From: Tricholomella constricta
Lineage: Eukaryota > Basidiomycota > Agaricomycetes > Agaricales > Lyophyllaceae
DNA length: 64,000 bases
Reading direction: 5' to 3'
Assembly (NCBI GenBank): GCA_013368375.1
Contig: JAACJP010000018.1
Span: 186,001 to 250,000 of the forward strand
Positions 33,764 to 44,633 of the stretch are shown in pieces. The notes beneath the pieces are model-generated. The model had not been told where the DNA came from and ran no database searches. It was given only the letters and a program-made list of their open reading frames with translations. How positions within the stretch are numbered: the first letter of the stretch is position 1; the number at the start of each line of letters is the position of its first letter. The position numbers were made by a program, and so were the translations under genes.

Positions 33764-34675
33764 TGTTAGGGCAACCTCCAAGCAGAGCTTAGTCGTACTG
33801 GCAGAGGGGAATCCAATGTTATATTATGTATGATAGAGAGAACGTAAGTAGACCTACCTGGCAGAGGGGAATCCAATGAGAATAGAGTAAAGGATTCCCC
33901 CATGTCAGAAGGATGACTATATACGAGTAAACTACTTGAGGACCGGGTCTCTGGGGTGTTGTTAGGGCGACCTTAGAGCAGAGCTTAGTCGTGCTGGCAA
34001 AGGGGAATCCAAAGTTATATTAATGTACAGCAAACGAAGGTAAGTAAGGCCTACCTGGCAAAGGGGAATCCAAAGAGAATAGTGTAAAGGATTCCCAGAT
34101 GCCAGGGGGCCGCCTATATACGAGTGTACTGTACATGTGATAATAACGAGCGGTTCCGGATGCTGTCTGATGGTAACCGTCGTCGGGATGTCGGGTGATC
34201 GGGAAACAGTGTCAGGCCTAAACAGGGAAGGGAGGGAAACGACAGGAGTCAGAGCATCAGGGTCGGGATCGCGATCGGGCAGGAGCGATCACACGTGTCG
34301 AGGGGCGGTCGATGAGCGTAGGAGGGCACGAACAGGTGTTCCCCTAACAGGTGTATGGTACGTAAATGATAACGGATGGGCAGCGGCGCGCGTATGTACA
34401 CGTTCCCGACACTGTCCGATCCTCATGGCTCAGGGTGCGGGCACACGAGGTCGGGCGACTGACATCGGGGCGTCTGGAGTCGGGATCAGGCGCGCGCTGG
34501 AAGGGGAAGTAACGACAGGAAGTTATAAGTATGTACACCGATGCTTGGGGCAGAGTGTCGGGGTCGGGATCGCGATCGGTCAGTCAGGCGCGTGATCATC
34601 TGAGGAGCGGTCGGTCACGTGCTCGTCCGAGGAATCAGGTGGTCACGTGATCACCAAACGGGTGTTCCCCTAACA
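33764..34675 (-). repeat. D1 5' LTR, split by a solo LTR
   Basis: Parts 33764-33959 and 34356-34675, plus one copy of GGTGT. Sequence order matches the left LTR, including the TATA box and the paired GGATTCCCCTCTGCCAG repeats. Confidence 0.9.
33960..34350 (-). repeat. Solo LTR E1 (391 bp) inside the D1 LTR
   Basis: Starts TGTTAGGG and ends CCCTAACA on the plus strand; flanked by GGTGT (33955-33959 and 34351-34355). The transcript-start 12-mer on the minus strand reads TTACACTATTCT, different from C and D. A solo LTR implies LTR-LTR recombination that removed the element body. Confidence 0.9.
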
Positions 34676-34680
34676 CCAAG

Positions 34681-36194
34681 CTACCCAGAAGACGGCTGAT
34701 TACTTTGAGCGGAACATAACCGCTCAGCGAACTCAACCGAGTCAAATGCGGAAACCAGATGGGGGGCGAGTAAACGCCCCCACAAAGCAATTTCAACAGG
34801 CCTCGACGTGTGTATGACGCATTTAATGAAAAGCCATACGCCAAGCCAGCGTATCAGGATCAACCTGGACGTGGAGAGCAAAAGCCCCACGTCAAAAAAC
34901 CAGCGGTGAAGATGGGAGATCGTCCGCGTTACGATCAAACCAAAAACCACGATCATCACAATCACCCTCCGGGTGAAGTGTGCTTTAATTGTGGAAAACT
35001 AGGGAATTTCGCAAAAGATTGCAAACAGCCCAAGAAACAGCGAGCGTTCCTACAGGCCGCACGTACAGCGGCACCTGATGCAGCAAGTGAGGCAGACGAT
35101 GAAGATACATCTCCCGAGGACCCGGACGGACGAGACAATGGACGCCCTGATACAGAAGCAGACAACGAAGACGAAGGCGATGAGTTCGTAGACATGGAGG
35201 TCTACGAGAATGAATACTATGCTCAGGACGATGAGACCAAGCGTATGTTTGCGATGACAGAAGTAATTGCGTCAGAAGAACGCAATGATAAACCACCAGT
35301 TCGCAAAGTGAAAGTGCGGATGGGTAGGGACAAGATTGTTCGTCCCGTAGTTCCGATAAAGGACAAGGAGTGCCTTGTCACCTACATTAACGTAGGTGGA
35401 CGTGAGGCTTGGACCCTCTGGGATTCCGGGAGTATGACTACCGGACTTACGCCGTCATTCGCTCAAGTGGCCGATATTCGAGTGTTTCCGCTGGAGGATC
35501 CATTAATCCTCCAGCTCGGGACTAAAGGAAGTCGGGCCACAGTAAATTTTGGCACGACGGTAGAAGCCGCCCTTCCAGGGTTTAAAGGCAAGGTTTACAT
35601 GGACCTTGCTAACTTTGATCGATACGACGTGATTATAGGCACGCCGTTTATGCGCGCAAATAACGTCGTGCTGGAGTTTAACCATGACGAAGTTGTCATC
35701 AATGGAGTCGCTACACCAGCGACTAAAGTAAAAATGGAGGATACCGATGGCCGAGCTAGACGCCATCGAATGAAGAGAATGACTAAAAGTAACAGTAGAA
35801 GATGACGAAGATCCTGATAATGAGGGTAGGCCGATAAACAGCCTACCGAAGGATCACCCAGCACTTTTATTATCCGATGAAGAGTTTCAAGAAACTCTTA
35901 AGGAGGGGGATAAGCCACCTCCGAAGAAGAGAAAATCCCAACGACGACAGCAGAAGGCACAAAAAGAGCCTTCGAACGAACAAGCACAGACTAACGAGCC
36001 ATGCAAAGAATGTCAGCGCGATAATGAAGCGCGTAAGACGAGCAATGCTGACAAGGATACGGAATCAGAACCATATACGAATGCGAGTAATCGATCATTT
36101 TGGGATAGACCAAATCCACATCCACAATATGAGTGGATGTTCGACCCACGGATGCCGCAAGAGTGAAACGCAGTAATAGCGTCAATGCGGGCTC
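34681..36194 (+). pseudogene. Element B gag C-terminus, zinc knuckle and protease
   Basis: Continues the B gag frame (ATQKTADYFERN), then a frame shift near 34810. The CCHC knuckle CFNCGKLGNFAKDC is at about 34980-35020. An acidic linker follows, then a retropepsin-like domain with LWDSGSMTTG (Asp near 35412) and VIIGTPFMRANNV. The post-protease region is Lys/Glu-rich and runs up to the C1 insertion at 36195. Confidence 0.75.
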
Positions 36195-36668
36195 TGTTAG
36201 GGGAACTCCCTTTCGCGCCCTCCGACGCTCACCGATCGATTGTCCCCCCGCTCATGCAATCGCTCCCCCGACCGTTCGCGATCCCGACCCCCGACGCTCC
36301 GACCCAAGCGTCGGTGTATATACTTACACACTTCCTGTCGTTTCCCATCTCTCCCTGCGCGCGCCCGACGCCGATCCCGACCACCCGACATCCCGACGTC
36401 GGCTGTCCCAACTCGTGCCCGTACCCTGAGCCACGAGGATCGGACCGCGTCGGGAACGTGTCCATACACGCGCCGCAGACCATTCCTTGATTATTATGTA
36501 CAGTACTCGTATATAGTCGGCCCACTGGCATTGGGGATCCTTAGTCTATTCTCTTCGGATTCCCCTCTGCCAGGTAAGCCCCTCTTTACATTCCTCACTG
36601 TACTTAATATAACTTCGGATTCCCCTCTGCCAGTACGACTCAGCTCTGCTCGTGAGGTCGCCCTAACA
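36195..36668 (+). repeat. C1 5' LTR
   Basis: TGTTAGGGGAAC...GCCCTAACA, 474 bp. It holds a TATA box, the predicted transcript start, and a duplicated 20-mer with splice-like signals (see the entry at 36510). Confidence 0.93.
36510..36633 (+). promoter_or_regulatory. LTR core promoter, predicted transcript start and repeat/intron-like leader
   Basis: TATATAG at 36510-36516 lies 31 nt before TTAGTCTATTCT (36541-36552), the normal TATA-to-start spacing. The latter is complementary to the primer site after the LTR. Next come two identical copies ending GGATTCCCCTCTGCCAG (36553-36573 and 36613-36633), 60 bp apart. The stretch between reads GTAAGC...TACTTAAT...CAG, a possible 60-nt intron. All four LTR subfamilies in the window keep this order. 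Start site and splicing are inferred. Confidence 0.6.
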
Positions 36669-36670
36669 GC

Positions 36671-36682
36671 AGAATAGACTAA
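36671..36682 (+). promoter_or_regulatory. Predicted self-priming primer-binding site of C1
   Basis: AGAATAGACTAA starts 2 nt after the 5' LTR and is the exact reverse complement of TTAGTCTATTCT at the predicted transcript start (36541-36552). Tf1/sushi chromoviruses prime from the 5' end of their own RNA in this way (established). No tRNA 3'-end complement was noticed at this place. Confidence 0.7.
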
Positions 36683-36730
36683 ACCTAAGACCCGGCGAGG
36701 CCGACCGATCAAGCTTCCGCGTCGAAACAC

Positions 36731-38011
36731 GTGTCTGCTACACGCAACCCGTCCAACACGCGCCTGCTCCGATCATCGCCCAAGCCCCGTCTCGAGATGT
36801 CCAAATTCGGTGATTTTGACACGCCATCGTCTCCCCCTGCGCTTACGCCAGAAGAGCAACTGGCGAGCCTCGAAACCACGATATCGGCTCTTTCCCACAC
36901 CCAAACCTCCAACTCGGCCACCCTGGACCGCATCTCCTCTCTTTTAGATACCCTCATTTTGGGGAACCCCTCTGCTGCCTCCCCAGCAGCATCTACGACC
37001 CCCGCGACGCCGGCGCAACCCTCGCCGACGTCTCCCCCTCCGCAATCAAGATCGCACATTCGGCCGTCGCCTCCTCCCACCTACGATGGCGCACGATCGG
37101 GCGGACGTGCCTTCTGGAATGCGTGTCAGCTCTACTTCTCGCTGACCACTGGGCAGTTCACCGACGACCACGCCCGAATTAGCTGGGTGTTGTCGTTCAT
37201 GCAACACGGTCGCGCTGCCGACTTCGTCGGTCGCGTTTTTCAGTGCGGGTCGGTGAAGCGCGTGTTCCCGACCTGGGACGACTTCGCAGAATTCGAGAAG
37301 GAGTTCTTCCTGTTTGACGAGGTCGCCGACGCCGCGCTCATCCTCGAGTCGACAGCGTATTTTCAGAACGGGTGCACCATCGACGAGTACATAGACTCGT
37401 TCAAGGCCCTGTGGGTCAAGGCCGACTACCCGGATGGTCGCCACCTGGTCCTCAAGTTCCATCGGGGCATGGACCCGAAGCTTTCGAAGCGACTCGGAAG
37501 CATCACCACGGGTCGGCCCAACGACTCCAAGATCGAGGACTGGCTAGCGATCGCCCGCTCCCAGGACTTCATCATGAGGACCGAGGAGGACTTCCACCGT
37601 CGGACACCTCCGGCCATCCCGTCGGCTAGTCGCCCGACTGCCCTCGTCCCTGTGCACCCAGTCGCGCCCGCTCTCCACTGGCGACCTTCCACGCAACCAG
37701 TCGCTCCTGCTTGTGTGTCGGCTCCGACGCATGTTGCGCATGCCCCCCGAGCGCCGGCTCTTTCTCCCGGTGTCCCTATGGACATTGATCGATTCACCGG
37801 TCGCCCTGTTCACGACCACAAGTGCCGTTGGTGCAAACGACCGGGGCACTTCTGGCGTGACTGTCCATTGCGCTTCGACGTGCGCCACATCATGCTGGAG
37901 GAACTGGATGAGCTGATCATGCAGCTACTGGCGTGCAAGGATGCGATCCCGGCTGACCCGACTCCCGAGTCGGCCGACCCGACCGCCTTGGCCACGGAAG
38001 AGGATTGTTAG
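36731..38011 (+). CDS. C1 Gag (426 codons)
   Basis: Open frame. The gag core contains the WVLSFMQHGRAADFVGRVF block and the FNGRP-type helix, then LKFHRGMDPKLSKRLGSI. A Pro/Ala linker and a CCHC knuckle, CRWCKRPGHFWRDC (about residues 364-377), follow. The likely start is the Met at 36797 (MSKFGDFD), matching the D gag start. The stop at 38009-38011 ends a first copy of a duplicated segment; the slip site there reads GGATTGT and is probably inactive. Confidence 0.75.
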   Translation: MSATRNPSNTRLLRSSPKPRLEMSKFGDFDTPSSPPALTPEEQLASLETTISALSHTQTSNSATLDRISSLLDTLILGNPSAASPAASTTPATPAQPSPTSPPPQSRSHIRPSPPPTYDGARSGGRAFWNACQLYFSLTTGQFTDDHARISWVLSFMQHGRAADFVGRVFQCGSVKRVFPTWDDFAEFEKEFFLFDEVADAALILESTAYFQNGCTIDEYIDSFKALWVKADYPDGRHLVLKFHRGMDPKLSKRLGSITTGRPNDSKIEDWLAIARSQDFIMRTEEDFHRRTPPAIPSASRPTALVPVHPVAPALHWRPSTQPVAPACVSAPTHVAHAPRAPALSPGVPMDIDRFTGRPVHDHKCRWCKRPGHFWRDCPLRFDVRHIMLEELDELIMQLLACKDAIPADPTPESADPTALATEEDC

Positions 38012-38786
38012 TCGCACAACGGGTGAAAAGTACGCCCCCGTTGTCTAGTCGTAATCGGTTCGCCCCCCTATCTGTAGAGTACCCCAATATACTTAATATT
38101 GCTGCTACTTCTACGGGTGAACCAATCGACGAAGACGTACAATCCTCCCCTGACCAATCGCCATCTCCGTCGGTCGCTCCGACCAAGCCGACCGCACCGT
38201 CGCGTCGCGGACTACCACGCTGGGAAAAACGACTACCGGCAACCAGTTGCTCCTGCTCGTGTGTCGGCTCCGACGCATGTCGCGCATGCCCCCCGAGCGC
38301 CAGCTCTTTCTCCCGGTGTCCCTATGGACATTGATCGATTCACCGGTCGCCCTGTTCGCGACGACAAGTGCCGTTGGTGCAAACGACCGGGGCACTTCTG
38401 GCGTGACTGTCCATTGCGCTTCGACGTGCGCCACATCATGCCGGAGGAACTGGATGAGTTGATCATGCAGCTACTGGCACGCAAGGATGCGATCCCGGCT
38501 GACCCGACTCCCGAGTCGGCCGACCCGACCGCCTTGGCCACGGAAGAGGATTTTTAGTCGCACAACGGGTGAAAAGTACGCCCCCGTTGTCTAGTCGTAA
38601 TCGGTTCGTCCCCCTATCTGTAGAGTACCCCAATATACTTAATATTGCTGCTACTTCTACGGGTGAACCAATCGACGAAGACGTACAATCCTCCCCTGAC
38701 CAATCGCCATCTCCGTCGGTCGCTCCGACCAAGCCGACCGCACCGTCGCGTCGCGGACTACCACGCTGGGAAAAACGACTACCCCG
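37695..38786 (+). repeat. 546-bp tandem duplication within C1
   Basis: 37695-38240 is repeated at 38241-38786 with scattered changes. The unit spans the Gag zinc knuckle, gag stop, slip site and Pol N-terminus. The second copy keeps GGATTTT directly before TAG (38548-38557). Confidence 0.9.
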
Positions 38787-41700
38787 TCGCTTCGTGATCG
38801 CCGCCTCCCCCGACTCCTTATCCCTGTCGCTCAAGGTCGAGCTTGAGACCACCGACACCCAGGAGACGCACTCGCTCTCTGCCCTCGTTGACAGCGGAGC
38901 CACTGGATGCTTCATTAACACCGCCTTTGTTGAGAAGCACAAACTGAAGACCCGACCGTTAAACCGCCCTACACTAGCCTATAACGTCGATGGAACCCCT
39001 AACCAAGCGGGCGCCATCGGATATGTTGTAGACGCGGTTCTACGCTACGACGGTCACTCCGAACGGGTGCTGTTCGCGGTCGCAGGCATCGGGAAGCAGG
39101 ATCTCATCCTCGGATTCACCTGGCTTCGAGACCACAACCCCGACATTGATTGGGCGACGAAGAGGGTGAAAATGAGTCGGGCGCCGTCGCGTTGCGACAC
39201 CTGCAAGGTTGAGGCCAAGGAAGAGCGGCGCTCGCGCACCAAACTGCGAGCTGCCATTCGGGCCCGTCGGGCGGAAGGAATTCCGACCACAGAGCCGGAT
39301 CTGCGTGCCCCGACCAGCCCCTACGTCGAGGACGACTCTGACACGGACGAATTCCTCCCCTACACCCCAGTCATGGAGGAACCCGATCCAGAGTCGGACG
39401 ACTTCCTTGCGGAGACCTTCCTGAATGGCGACCGCATCTTTGCGACTGCGATCCACCCTCCTCCAACTGTGGCGCACATCCGTGCCAGTCAAACGACATC
39501 GCAGCGACTCGCGGAAGCGCATGCCGCGAACTCCGTGCCCAAGTCGTTCCGCGACGCCGTTCCGACCCACCTCCACAACTTTGAGGACGTTTTCTCCAAG
39601 GTCGCATTTGACGAACTCCCCGATCGCAAACAGTGGGATCACGCGATTGAGTTGGAGCCGGGCGCTTCGCCGTCCGGCACCAAAGTCTACCCACTGTCGC
39701 CGGCGGAGCAAGTCGAGCTCGATGTGTTCCTCAAGGAGAACCTCGAGTCGGGCCGGATCCGTCCGTCGAAGTCGCCCATGGCTTCGCCAGTGTTCTTCAT
39801 CAAGAAGAAGGATGGTGCGCTCCGGCTGGTGCAGGACTATCGGACGCTCAACGCGCTTACGGTGAAGAACCGGTACCCACTGCCACTCATTAGCGAACTG
39901 GTGAACAACCTCCGCGGCGCGCGGTACTTCACCAAGCTGGACGTCCGATGGGGGTACAACAATGTTCGGATCAAGGAAGGCGACGAGTGGAAGGCAGTGT
40001 TTCGGACGAACCGCGGTCTCTTTGAGCTGCTCGTCATGTTCTTCGGCCCACGAACAGCCCCGCCACATTCCAGACCATGATGAATGACATCTTCCATGAT
40101 CTGATCGCCGAGGGTGTTGTTTGCGTGTACCTCGACGATATCTTGATTTATACCAAGACTCTAGAGGAACACCGTCGGGTCGCGCGACTGGTACTGGACT
40201 GACTCCGTGAACATCAGTTGTTCTTAAAGCCTGAAAAATGCGAATTCGAACAGACCAAGATCGAGTACCTTGGGCTGATCATTTCGCAAGGGCAAGCAGA
40301 GATGGACCCGGTTAAAGTCGCTGGAGTGTTGGAATGGCCGGCGCCGAAGAACAAGAAGGAGGTGCAAGCGTTCTTGGGCTTCACCAATTTCTACCGACGG
40401 TTCATCCAGGACTTCTCGCACCACGCCCGACCCCTGTTCGATCTGACGGGCAAGGACGTCGCCTGGTGCTGGGAAGCGTCGGAACAGTCGGCCTTTGACC
40501 TCCTGAAGTCTGCGATCACGTCGCGACCAGTGCTTGCATTCCCCGACGACGATCGACCGTACCGCATCGAAGCTGATTCGTCCGACTTCGCGACGGGCGC
40601 GGTCCTGTCGCAAGAGTTGCCGTCCGATGGCAAGTGGCACCTGGTCGCGTTCTACTGGAAGAGCTTGAATGCAGTCGAGCGGAACTACGAGATCCACGAC
40701 AAGGAGATGCTGGCGATCATCCGGTCTCTGGAGGAGTGGCGACATTTTGTGGAAGGCGCAAAGCACAAGGTAGAGATCTTGACCGACCACAAAAACCTTG
40801 AGTACTTCCTCACCGCGAAGGAACTCAATCGGCGTCAAGCCCGCTGGTCGCTCTACCTCGCCAACTTCGACTTCACCCTCCACCACCGTCCGGGACACAG
40901 CATGGGCAAACCCGACGCCCTGTCGCGTCGCGCTGATCACGGCGACGGAAGTGGCGACAATGCCAACATCGTGCTCCTTAAACCCGAGTTCTTCGCGATT
41001 CGCGCGACCGAGGGTCTGGTACTGGTCGGAGAAGAAGACGATGTGCTGAAGGCGATTTGCAAGGGCAATCGCGACAGCGCACAGGAGGACGCGGTCGCGA
41101 AAGCGGCGCAACTGGTCAAGGCATCCAAGACTGGGAGGAAGGCGGTCTGCTCATGTTCCGTGGACGGATCTATGTCCCGAACGTTCCTGACCTTCGCCGA
41201 CGCATTGTGGAACAACACCACGACTCCAAGATCGCCGGTCACCCGGGTCGCTGGAAGACGTTAGAGCTGGTGTCGCGCAACTACTGGTGGCCTCAGATGT
41301 CGCGCTTTGTCGGTTCCTACACCAGCACCTGCGACATGTGCTTGCGCACGAAACCCCGCCGCCAACTCCCCGTCGGACAGCTGCAGCCGCTCCCAATCCC
41401 CGAAGGTCGCTGGAACGTCATATCGGTGGACTTCATCACTGAGCTCCCTGAGTCCAACGGCCACGACGCGATCATGAACGTCGTGGATTCGGTCGGAAAG
41501 CGAGCGCACTTCATCGCATCGCACACGACCTGTTCGGCCTTGGGAGCTGCCAACCTCTACCGTCGTCACGTCTGGAAGCTGCACGGTCTCCCCGACGCAT
41601 TCGTCTCCGATCGAGGTCCACAGTTCGTAGCCGAGTTCACGCGCGAGCTGTACCGACTCCTGCGTATCAAGCTGTCAGCTTCGACGGCGTACCACCCGCA

Positions 41701-42562
41701 GACCGACGGGCAGACTGAGCGCGTCAACCAGGAGCTGGAACAATTCCTGCGGGTCTTCTGCAACGAGCGCCAGAACGACTGGGAGGACCTGTTGCCCGAC
41801 GCCGAATTCAGTTACAACAACCATGTACACTCGGCGACGCAACAGACCCCCTTCCTGCTCGACACTGGTCGGCATCCGCGCATGGGCTTTGAGCCGCGTC
41901 AGGGCGCTTCCAAGAACGAGTCAGCCGAAGAGTTCGTGGAGCGCATGAAGGAAGCCCAGGAGGAAGCTAAGGCGGCGCTTGCAAAGGCAAAGGACGACAT
42001 GGAGCGGTATTACAACCAGCGACACGCCCCAGCGCCTGACTACCAGCCGGGTGACAAGGTGTACTTGGACGCGGCCGACATTTCTACGACCCGACCATCT
42101 AAGAAGTTGTCGCATCGCTACCTCGGCCCTTTCGTCGTGCAAAGGCGAGTCGGCCCGCTCGCATATCGCCTTCTGTTGCCTCAGTCCATGAAGCGCATCC
42201 ATCCGGTCTTCCACGTCGTAAAGCTTGTCCCCGCCGTCGCGGACCCCATCGAAGGTCGACAGTCTGATCCACCGCCGCCCCCAGATATCATCAACGACTA
42301 GCCCCACTACGAAGTCCACAAAATCCTCGACAGCCGCATCTTTCGCAAGAAACTCCAGTACAAGATCTTGTGGAAAGGCTACGGCTACGAAGAAGCTTCG
42401 TGGGAGCCCCGGGAGAATGTCGTCGCCCCCGACCTGGTGCGCAAATTCCACCGCGACAATCCCGATGCTGCGCGCCACATCCGTGGCATCTTCACTCTGT
42501 CCCCCGCCGTCTTCGCCACCGTCACCCCGCACCGAGCCGTTGCGATTCAAGAGGGGGGGTGA
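38569..42562 (+). pseudogene. C1 Pol (protease, RT, RNase H, integrase, chromodomain), broken
   Basis: Protease VDSGATG near 38890. RT runs to MFFGP, where a single base is missing near 40049 compared with D3 and F. YLDD (40131-40142) is intact. TGA replaces a CGA at 40200-40202. RNase H 40218-41130. About 34 bp are missing near 41133, shifting the frame. The integrase zinc finger and DDE region are open to 42301, where a TAG separates the chromodomain (42302-42562). Each defect is visible by alignment with the intact D3 pol. Confidence 0.85.
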
Positions 42563-43036
42563 TGTTAGGGGAACTCCCTTTCGCGCCCTCCGACGCTCAC
42601 CGATCGATCGTCCCCCCGCTCATGTGATCGCTCCCTCGACTGTTCGCGATCCTGACCCCCGACGCTCCGACCCAAGCGTCGGTGTATATACTTACACACT
42701 TCCTGTCGTTTCCCATCTCTCCCTGCGCGCGCCCGACGCCAATCCCGACCACCCGACATCCCGACGTCGGCTGTCCCAACTCGTGCCCGTACCCTGAGCC
42801 ACGAGGATCGGACCGCGTCGGGAACGTGTCCATACACGCGCCGCAGACCATTCCTTGATTATTATGTACAGTACTCGTATATAGTCGGCCCACTGGCATT
42901 GGGGATCCTTAGTCTATTCTCTTCGGATTCCCCTCTGCCAGGTAAGCCCCTCTTTACATTCCTCACTGTACTTAATATAACTTCGGATTCCCCTCTGCCA
43001 GTACGACTCAGCTCTGCTCGTGAGGTCGCCCTAACA
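42563..43036 (+). repeat. C1 3' LTR
   Basis: 474 bp, same structure as the 5' LTR. Differences from it are transitions (for example CAATCG against TGATCG). Confidence 0.93.
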
Positions 43037-43041
43037 GGCTC

Positions 43042-43262
43042 ACGAAGGAAGAAATGTAGGCACGCTGGACAAGCGTACCAAAATCCACGGCCTGAGGAAG
43101 TATCGGAGCCAATGGAAATGAATTTTCCGGTTAATATACAATGGGCTAAACGGCTGTTGTATCGGTTACCAGTGAAGGATGAGAGTGACTTTGCTCTCGT
43201 AAAACTACGAGCTAGGTTTGATGTTAAACCTAGCAATAAAGACATAGCGCAACGCATCAGAC
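43042..43262 (+). pseudogene. Element B, post-protease segment
   Basis: The frame interrupted at 36194 resumes after the duplicated GGCTC (SRRKKCRHAGQAYQNP, then NIQWAKRLLYRLPVK). It ends abruptly near CAGACTA, where sequence of another gypsy family begins. Confidence 0.65.
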
Positions 43263-44338
43263 TATGCTTCGGGTGCCATGTTGTCCCAACGGCAGAACGG
43301 AGAATGGCATCCGATTGTGTACTATTCTAAGAGCTTTTCGGCAGCAGAACGGAACTATGAAATACATGATAAAGAAATGTTAGCGATCATCAGGGCAGTA
43401 GAGGAATGGAGGTATCTGGTTCAGGGAAGTCCACATAAGATCGAGATATGGACAGATCACAAAAATCTCGAGTATTTCCTTACAGCAAGGAAATTGAACA
43501 GGTGACAGGCGCGCTGGTCTGCGCTCCTAGCTGACTATGACTATACCTTGAAACACAAACCGGGGAAATCCATGCTAAAGCCTGACGCGCTATCGAGAAG
43601 ACCGGATCATAAGAAGGGGGTGGAACTGGATAATAACGATATTACCCTGATCACGCCCGAGCACATTTCCGCTCTTCATATTTGGTCCACCGTCACTCTT
43701 GCCACGGAGGGTGATACAATAGTGGAGGAGTTGAAGGGAAAGGGGCCTATAGCGATCAATCATGAGGACAAACACGCGAAGTGGGAACAAGAGGACGAAC
43801 TCACGTTCCGAAACGGGCTCATTGTGGTGCAAGATGATGAAATCAAGCGGAAGATCTTAGAACTTCATCATGATTCGCATATGGGAGGACATCCGGGCAG
43901 GAACAAGACAAAGGAGTTGATCACACGAAACTACTGGTGGTCGAAAATGACGGAGTACATAAACAAATATGTAGACGGATGTAGGAAATGCCAAACAACG
44001 AAAATATTTCCACAGAAACCACAAGGCGCGCTCTCACCGAACACCATTCTGTCCCATCCCTTCCAGATTATCTCCGTTGACTTTATCACTGGGCTTCCGG
44101 ATTCCCTCGGTTATGATTCGATTATGGTCGTGGTGGACCGATTCAGTAAACGAATCTACGCCATTCCTTGTAACAAAGACGTCGACTCAGCAGGTGTAGC
44201 ACGCCTCTTCCGAGACAACATCTGGCATCACGAAGGCCTTCCCCAGACGGTAATTAGTGATCGCGGAGGACAGTTTGTGTCTGAGTTCACCAAGGAACTG
44301 TATCATCAACTTGGTATATCCCGGAATATCTCTACCGC
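43262..44338 (+). pseudogene. Gypsy remnant G: RNase H and integrase fragment
   Basis: Starts inside RNase H (DYASGAMLSQRQ), with DKEML and TDHKNLEYF. A TGA at 43503-43505 stands where an Arg codon is expected (KLNR-stop-QARW). Integrase: HHCC finger (HHDSHMGGHPGR, CRKCQ) and the catalytic core DFITGLPDS and SDRGGQFVSEF. It is cut off before the Glu at 44338, where the hAT region begins. Not the same family as A/B or C/D. Confidence 0.8.
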
Positions 44339-44633
44339 GGCCTGTTTTTTTCCAGAATTTGTAAGAACTGCAACCGAAACCAGTCGCAAGTTTGCTCAGG
44401 ATCAACAATGACTGAACTGAACCTGTCCCAACTGGTTACAACAGGTTTAAGCAGTCATCTAACCCGTTTTGACCAGTCACAACCGATATCGATTACAGAC
44501 CGGTCGGGACTGGTTATGACCAGTCATTCGACCAGTCCTCGTAGCAAAAGTACTGAAACAGCAAGCAAAGCAAGTACGATTAGAGAGATATAGGGTAACG
44601 AGAACAATTAGAGAACAATAGAGGAACGAGTAA

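Larger units (their letters stand above)
27432..34675 (-). mobile_element. Chromovirus D1 (Ty3/gypsy), full length but decayed
   Basis: Bounded by CCAAG at 27427-27431 and 34676-34680. Left LTR 27432-27975; right (5') LTR 33764-34675 is split by a solo LTR. The order on the minus strand is gag (33636-32430), pol (32418-27976). Two internal deletions, a hAT insertion and several frameshifts make it defective. The PBS-like TTTACTCTATTCT lies at 33749-33761, 2 nt from the 5' LTR. Confidence 0.9.
36195..43036 (+). mobile_element. Chromovirus C1 (Ty3/gypsy), full length, defective
   Basis: Two 474-bp LTRs (36195-36668, 42563-43036) flanked by GGCTC (36190-36194, 43037-43041). Polypurine tract AAGAGGGGGGGTGA directly before the 3' LTR. 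The LTRs differ at seven or more sites in their first 200 bp, all transitions. Gag and pol are recognisable but frameshifted. Inserted into B. Confidence 0.93.

Noticed and set aside
39040..40068. 342-codon minus-strand ORF
   Set aside because: Antisense shadow of C1 pol; similar shadows appear opposite every pol copy because the GC-rich codons lack antisense stops.
40224..41111. 295-codon minus-strand ORF
   Set aside because: Antisense of C1 RNase H/integrase; no independent domain.
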